From the NCBI RefSeq assembly GCF_021213805.1, contig NZ_JAJQJI010000013.1, forward strand, positions 1 through 36,590: 36,590 bases of DNA, in the 5' to 3' direction. The position numbers and the translations under genes were made by a program. The first letter of the stretch is position 1. The number at the start of each line of letters is the position of its first letter. This document shows positions 32,804 to 36,590 of this stretch, piece after piece. The notes below the pieces were generated by a model. The model ran no database searches. It saw only the letters and a list, made by a program, of their open reading frames with translations, and had not been told where the DNA came from. Source of the stretch: Mycobacterium sp. MYCO198283 (GTDB lineage Bacteria; Actinomycetota; Actinomycetes; Mycobacteriales; Mycobacteriaceae).

Positions 32804-34417
32804 ATGAACGCCGGTAAAACAGTGGCGCAGCGGCTCGGCCACGTCCTGGAGGCGCTCACCCGGCAGAGCGGCAGACTCGACACGCCGGAGTACGGCTCGT
32901 GGCTGCTCGGCCGCGTCGAGGAGAGCCAGCGGCGCCGACGCATCCGGATCCAGGTCATCCTGACGCTGTTCATCGTCGTCGCGAACCTGGTCGGCGTCGC
33001 GGTCGCCTGCCTGGTCATCATGGTCGCGTTCCCGACCCCCAGCGTCTTCACCCCGGAGGCCCGCTGGGTCACCTTCGTCTTCAACCCGATCTACATCGGG
33101 GCGGCGCTGGTGGTCGGCGTCTTCTGGGCCACCCGCCGCGTGATCCGCAACGTGCGGTGGGCCATCGAGGAGCGCACGCCGACGCTGGCCGACCAGCGCA
33201 ACACGTTCTTCGCGCCGTGGCGGCTCACCCGCGTGGTGCTGGTCCTCTGGGCGGTCGGCGCGGTGCTGATCACCGCGATGTACGGCTCGATCAGCACCGG
33301 GTACGTCCCCAAGGCGCTGCTCGGCATCAGCTTCAGCGGCATCGTGGTGTGCGCCAGCTGCTACCTGCTGACCGAGTTCGCGCTGCGCCCGGTGGCCGCG
33401 CAAGCGCTGGAGGTGGGGCCGCCGCCACGGCGGCTCGCACCCGGGCTGCTCGGCCGCATCATGCTGGTCTGGGCGCTGGGTTCGGGCGTGCCGGTGCTGG
33501 GCATCCTGCTCGCGGCGATCATCTTCCTGACGCTGCGCAATGTCACCCCGACGCAGTTCGCCGTCGCGATCGGCATCCTCGCGATCTTCGCGCTGGTGTT
33601 CGGCGCGATCCTCATGTGGATTCTGTCCTGGCTCACCGCGACACCGATCCGCGTCGTGCGCGCGGCGCTCACCCGCGTCGAGAATGGCGACCTCGACACC
33701 AACCTCGTGGTGTTCGACGGCACCGAGCTCGGGCAGTTGCAGCGCGGGTTCAACGCGATGGTGCACGGGCTCCGCGAGCGCGAGCGGGTGCGTGACCTGT
33801 TCGGCCGCCACGTCGGGCGCGAGGTGGCGGCTGCGGCCGAGAAGCAGCAGATCGAGCTGGGCGGCGAGGAGCGGCACGTGGCCGTGCTGTTCGTCGACGT
33901 CATCGGCTCGACGCGGATCGTCGCCAACCGGCCGCCCATCGAGGTGGTGGACCTGCTCAACCGGTTCTTCGGCGTCATCGTCGACGAGGTGGACCGCCAC
34001 CACGGCCTGCTCAACAAGTTCGAGGGCGATGCGACGCTGGCGATCTTCGGCGCTCCGGTGGCCCTCGACCACCCGGAGGACGAGGCGCTCGCCGCGGCCC
34101 GCTGCATCGCCAGACGACTGCGCGACGAGGTGCCCGAGTGTCCGGCCGGCATCGGCGTATCGGCCGGGGAGGTCGTGGCCGGCAACGTCGGCGCCCGCGA
34201 GCGGTTCGAGTACACGGTCATCGGGGACCCGGTCAACGAGGCGGCACGGCTCAGTGAGCTGGCGAAGAACTACCCGACGCGGCTGCTGGCCTCGGCCACC
34301 GCCGTCGAGGCCGCGCAGGAGCGGGAACGGCAATGCTGGGCGTTCGGCGAGGAAGTGACGCTGCGGGGACGCGACCGGGCGACGCGGCTGGCCTGCCCGA
34401 CGGACGTGCCGCAATAG
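32804..34417 (+). CDS. Membrane class III adenylate cyclase with HAMP domain
   Basis: 537 residues: about six membrane helices (about 50-75, 90-110, 142-160, 170-192, 217-243, 253-276), a HAMP linker (about 277-330, VRAALTRVENGDLDTNL) and a class III cyclase domain (about 355-520). Catalytic residues are present: metal-binding D365 (FVDVIGST) and D409 (FEGDA), the ATP-selecting pair K405 and D475 (TVIGDPVNEAARL), and transition-state N478 and R482. It is therefore expected to make cAMP. M. tuberculosis has three tandem copies (Rv1318c-Rv1320c), here there is one. The signal sensed by the membrane part is unknown. Confidence 0.92.
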   Translation: MNAGKTVAQRLGHVLEALTRQSGRLDTPEYGSWLLGRVEESQRRRRIRIQVILTLFIVVANLVGVAVACLVIMVAFPTPSVFTPEARWVTFVFNPIYIGAALVVGVFWATRRVIRNVRWAIEERTPTLADQRNTFFAPWRLTRVVLVLWAVGAVLITAMYGSISTGYVPKALLGISFSGIVVCASCYLLTEFALRPVAAQALEVGPPPRRLAPGLLGRIMLVWALGSGVPVLGILLAAIIFLTLRNVTPTQFAVAIGILAIFALVFGAILMWILSWLTATPIRVVRAALTRVENGDLDTNLVVFDGTELGQLQRGFNAMVHGLRERERVRDLFGRHVGREVAAAAEKQQIELGGEERHVAVLFVDVIGSTRIVANRPPIEVVDLLNRFFGVIVDEVDRHHGLLNKFEGDATLAIFGAPVALDHPEDEALAAARCIARRLRDEVPECPAGIGVSAGEVVAGNVGARERFEYTVIGDPVNEAARLSELAKNYPTRLLASATAVEAAQERERQCWAFGEEVTLRGRDRATRLACPTDVPQ

Positions 34418-34469
34418 CCGTGTCTGTTTTCCGCCGGTGACGACGCCGGCGGCGTGCCAGAGTCGAAGT

Positions 34470-36032
34470 GTGCACGACGACTTCGACCGCTGCTATAAGG
34501 CGCTGCAATCCCGCGACGCCCGCTTCGACGGTTGGTTCGTCACGGCGGTCACCTCCACCGGCATCTACTGCCGGCCCAGTTGCCCGGCCCGGACGCCGCA
34601 CGCCCGGAACGTCCGCTTCTACCCGAGCGCGGCAGCCGCCCAGCACGCCGGCTTCCGCGCGTGCAAACGCTGCCGCCCCGACGCGTCGCCCGGATCGCCG
34701 CAGTGGAACGTCCGCGGCGACGTGGTGGCCCGCGCGATGCGCCTCATCGGCGACGGCGTCGTCGACCGCGACGGCGTGACGGGGCTGGCGGCGGCCCTCG
34801 GATACACGACCCGCCAGCTGGAACGGCTGCTCAGGGCCGAGGTCGGCGCCGGACCGCTCGCGCTCGCGCGGGCGCAGCGCGTCCAGACCGCCCGCATCCT
34901 CATCGAAACCACCGATCTGCCGTTCAGCGAGGTGGCCTTCGCATCCGGCTTCGCGAGCATCCGGCAGTTCAACGACTCCGTGCGCGACGCGTGCGCAGCC
35001 TCCCCCACCGCTCTGCGGTACGCGGCGCGTACCCGGAGCGCGGCTGCGACGGGCCCGGCGGCGGGGGTGCTGAGCCTGCGGCTGCCCGTGCGCACCCCGT
35101 TCGCGTACCGGGGCCTGTTCGGCCATCTGGGTGCCGCCGCGGTCCCCGGCTGCGAGGAGGTGCGCGACGGCGCCTACCGCCGCACGCTGCGGCTGCCGCA
35201 CGGCGTCGGCGTCGTCGCGCTGACACCGGCGACCGACCACGTGCGCTGCGAGCTGCAGCTCGACGACTTCCGCGACCTCGCGGCCGCCATCGCCCGCTGC
35301 CGTCGGCTGCTGGACCTCGACGCCGATCCGACGGCGGTGACCGACGCGCTGGCCGCCGACCCGACGCTGCGTAGCGCGGTGGCCGCCGCACCGGGCCAAC
35401 GCATCCCCCGCACCGTCGACGAGCACGAGCTCGCCATCCGGACGGTCCTGGGCCAGCAGGTGTCGATGAAGGCGGCGCGCACCCACACCGCGCGGCTGGT
35501 GCACCGCTACGGCCGACCGCTGGCGGCGCCGGTCGGCGGCCTGAGCCACGCCTTCCCCACGGTCGACGAGCTGGCCGCACTGGACCCGGCTGAGCTGGCG
35601 ATGCCGCACGCGCGGCGCCGGACCCTGATCGCGCTCATCGGCGCGCTCGCCGACGGGCGCGTGGACCTCGGACCCGGCGTCGACTGGAACCGCGCACGCG
35701 GGCAGCTCGGAGAACTACCGGGCGTCGGGCCGTGGACCGTCGAGATGGTCGCCATGCGCGGCCTCGGCGACCCCGACGCGTTCCCGGCGTCCGACCTCGG
35801 GATCCGGCTGTCGGCGCGCGCGTTCGGCCTGCCCGACGACGTCCGCGCACTCAGCGAACACAGCGCCCGCTGGCGACCGTGGCGCGCCTACGCCGCTCAA
35901 CAGCTCTGGGCGGCACTCGACCATTCCGTCAATGACTGGCCACCGAAGGAGACAGCATGCCCGTCGTCTACTACCGCACCGTCGATAGCCCCATCGGGCC
36001 GCTCACGCTCGCCGGCAGCGGCCGCGGGTTGA
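34470..36032 (+). CDS. alkA: Ada-AlkA fusion: methyl-sensing activator and 3-methyladenine DNA glycosylase
   Basis: A bifunctional alkylation-response protein. Domains: zinc-binding Ada N-terminus with C34, C38, C65 and C68 (YCRPSCPA, ACKRCRPD; C34 is the likely methyl acceptor), an AraC-type helix-turn-helix (about 85-190), the AlkA N-terminal domain (about 200-310) and a HhH-GPD glycosylase with LPGVGPWTVEMVAMRG and the catalytic aspartate in FPASDLG. GTG 34470 gives the same start as remembered M. tuberculosis AlkA (Rv1317c). The expected end near NDWPPKETA lacks a stop, so the frame continues 24 residues as CPSSTTAPSIAPS..., overlapping ogt by 76 nt (total 520 residues instead of about 496). 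Confidence 0.93.
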   Translation: MHDDFDRCYKALQSRDARFDGWFVTAVTSTGIYCRPSCPARTPHARNVRFYPSAAAAQHAGFRACKRCRPDASPGSPQWNVRGDVVARAMRLIGDGVVDRDGVTGLAAALGYTTRQLERLLRAEVGAGPLALARAQRVQTARILIETTDLPFSEVAFASGFASIRQFNDSVRDACAASPTALRYAARTRSAAATGPAAGVLSLRLPVRTPFAYRGLFGHLGAAAVPGCEEVRDGAYRRTLRLPHGVGVVALTPATDHVRCELQLDDFRDLAAAIARCRRLLDLDADPTAVTDALAADPTLRSAVAAAPGQRIPRTVDEHELAIRTVLGQQVSMKAARTHTARLVHRYGRPLAAPVGGLSHAFPTVDELAALDPAELAMPHARRRTLIALIGALADGRVDLGPGVDWNRARGQLGELPGVGPWTVEMVAMRGLGDPDAFPASDLGIRLSARAFGLPDDVRALSEHSARWRPWRAYAAQQLWAALDHSVNDWPPKETACPSSTTAPSIAPSGRSRSPAAAAG

Positions 36033-36460
36033 TGCACCTACGCATGACCGAGCAGAGCCACGAACCGAGCCGCGCGGGCTGGCGTCGCGACGATCGCGCG
36101 TTCTCCGACGCGGTGGATCAGCTCGCGCAGTACTTCGCCGGCGAACGCACCGCATTCGACGTCGAGCTGGAGCTGGCCGGCACGCCGTTTCAGCGCCGCG
36201 TCTGGACCGCATTGCGCGACATCCCCTACGGCGAGACGCGTTCCTACGGCCAGATCGCCGCCTTACTCGGCGCACCGGGCGCCTCGCGCGCCGTCGGCCT
36301 GGCCAACGGCCGCAACCCGGTCAGCGTCATCGTGCCGTGCCACCGGGTGATCGGCGCCAACGGCAGCCTGACCGGTTACGGCGGCGGCGTGGAGCGTAAG
36401 CGCCTGCTGCTCGGGCTCGAACGAGCGAATGCGCCGGCGGTGCCCACGCTATTCCGATGA
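35957..36460 (+). CDS. ogt: Methylated-DNA-protein cysteine methyltransferase
   Basis: Repairs O6-methylguanine by irreversible transfer of the methyl group to its cysteine. 167 residues with active-site C128 in IVPCHRVIG and the helix-turn-helix region PYGETRSYGQIAALLGAPGASRAVG. ATG 35957 has AAGGAG 6 nt upstream. It overlaps the extended alkA end in another frame and forms an alkylation-repair operon with it. Ends shortly before a strong terminator. Corresponds to Rv1316c. Confidence 0.96.
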   Translation: MPVVYYRTVDSPIGPLTLAGSGRGLMHLRMTEQSHEPSRAGWRRDDRAFSDAVDQLAQYFAGERTAFDVELELAGTPFQRRVWTALRDIPYGETRSYGQIAALLGAPGASRAVGLANGRNPVSVIVPCHRVIGANGSLTGYGGGVERKRLLLGLERANAPAVPTLFR

Positions 36461-36475
36461 GCAAGTGCAGAAATG

Positions 36476-36508
36476 AGAAATGCCCCCGTGGTGTGCGGGG
36501 GCATTTCT
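36476..36508. terminator. Symmetrical hairpin terminator between ogt and the rRNA operon
   Basis: AGAAATGCCCCCG (36476-36488) and CGGGGGCATTTCT (36496-36508) form a perfect 13-bp stem with a 7-nt loop. It stands between convergent units, so it can end ogt transcription on the plus strand and 5S rRNA transcription on the minus strand. The A/T part of the stem supplies ATTTCT on either strand, though without a long U tract. Confidence 0.85.
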
Positions 36509-36518
36509 GCTGGTGTGT

Positions 36519-36590
36519 GTTCGGCGGTGTCCTACTTTTCCGCCCGGGTGGGCAGTATCATCGGCGCTGGCAGGCTTAGCTTCCGGGTTC
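36519..36590 (-). rRNA. rrf: 5S ribosomal RNA, 3' part (5' part outside window)
   Basis: Read on the minus strand the sequence starts CCGAACCCGGAAGCTAAGCC-like (beginning at the edge as GAACCCGGAAGC), continues GCCGATGATACTGCCC and ends AAGTAGGACACCGCCGAAC, the typical 3' portion of actinobacterial 5S rRNA. The exact 3' end is uncertain by one or two bases. In M. tuberculosis the single rRNA operon also converges on ogt, so the whole operon should lie beyond the right edge. Confidence 0.95.

Noticed and set aside
31805..34414. 869-codon minus-strand frame opposite the adenylate cyclase and through nucS.
   Set aside because: Only its last 95 codons are a real gene; the rest is antisense low-complexity sequence.

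Overview
The window is a high-GC actinobacterial chromosome segment, and its gene content and order identify it as a mycobacterium. From position 7,214 to the right end, the genes follow, as remembered and in reverse orientation, the Mycobacterium tuberculosis block Rv1343c-Rv1316c: lprD, DUF3817, rdgB, rph, Rv1339, murI, rhomboid, cysM-cysO-mec, P1 peptidase, DUF2017, clpS, pncB, dinG, glgP, glgE, glgB, Rv1324, fadA4, Rv1322A, Rv1322, nucS, Rv1320c-like cyclase, alkA, ogt, then the 3' end of 5S rRNA. Differences from M. tuberculosis (one cyclase instead of three, no PE_PGRS, an extra MFS transporter, a virginiamycin-B-lyase homologue, a small secreted cysteine protein) suggest an environmental species; the exact species cannot be fixed from sequence alone.

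Layout. 1-938: partial DUF222/13E12-type gene running off the left edge. 1,041-7,018: a complete minus-strand type I restriction-modification operon hsdM-hsdS-hsdR, the main accessory cargo, beside a tRNA-Leu(UAG) gene (7,097-7,177). 7,214-9,436: two small membrane proteins and a convergent MFS transporter whose 3' end looks frameshifted. 9,493-12,544: nucleotide and RNA housekeeping (rdgB, rph), a cyclic-nucleotide phosphodiesterase homologue and glutamate racemase. 12,541-16,889: a tight minus-strand run clpS-DUF2017-P1 peptidase-mec-cysO-cysM-rhomboid that continues into murI; mec/cysO/cysM form the thiocarboxylate cysteine-synthesis route. 16,968-20,257: pncB-dinG, divergent from clpS. 20,260-28,239: alpha-glucan metabolism, with glgP (coupled to the lyase gene) divergent from glgE-glgB. 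28,257-31,240: secreted peptide, CnoX-like thioredoxin-fold protein with a small membrane protein, and thiolase fadA4. 31,333-36,460: methylmalonyl-CoA epimerase, NucS mismatch endonuclease coupled to a small putative zinc protein, membrane adenylate cyclase, and alkylation repair alkA-ogt. 36,519-36,590: 3' part of a minus-strand 5S rRNA, separated from ogt by one symmetrical terminator.

Genes are packed by 1-4 nt stop/start overlaps (ATGA, GTGA, TTGA, TGATG). Many first genes of transcription units have a TANNNT-like hexamer 6-7 nt before the start codon and no Shine-Dalgarno sequence, the pattern expected for leaderless mycobacterial mRNAs. No gene-free stretch exceeds 300 bases; the longest are 23,691-23,927 and 28,518-28,714. 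No CRISPR array, insertion sequence or prophage was seen. Product names rest on reading motifs and recalled family sequences, not on database searches. I found no unmistakably new multi-gene system; the best candidates for new biology are the nucS/zinc-protein pair, the lyase gene coupled to glgP and the DUF3817/CnoX pair.
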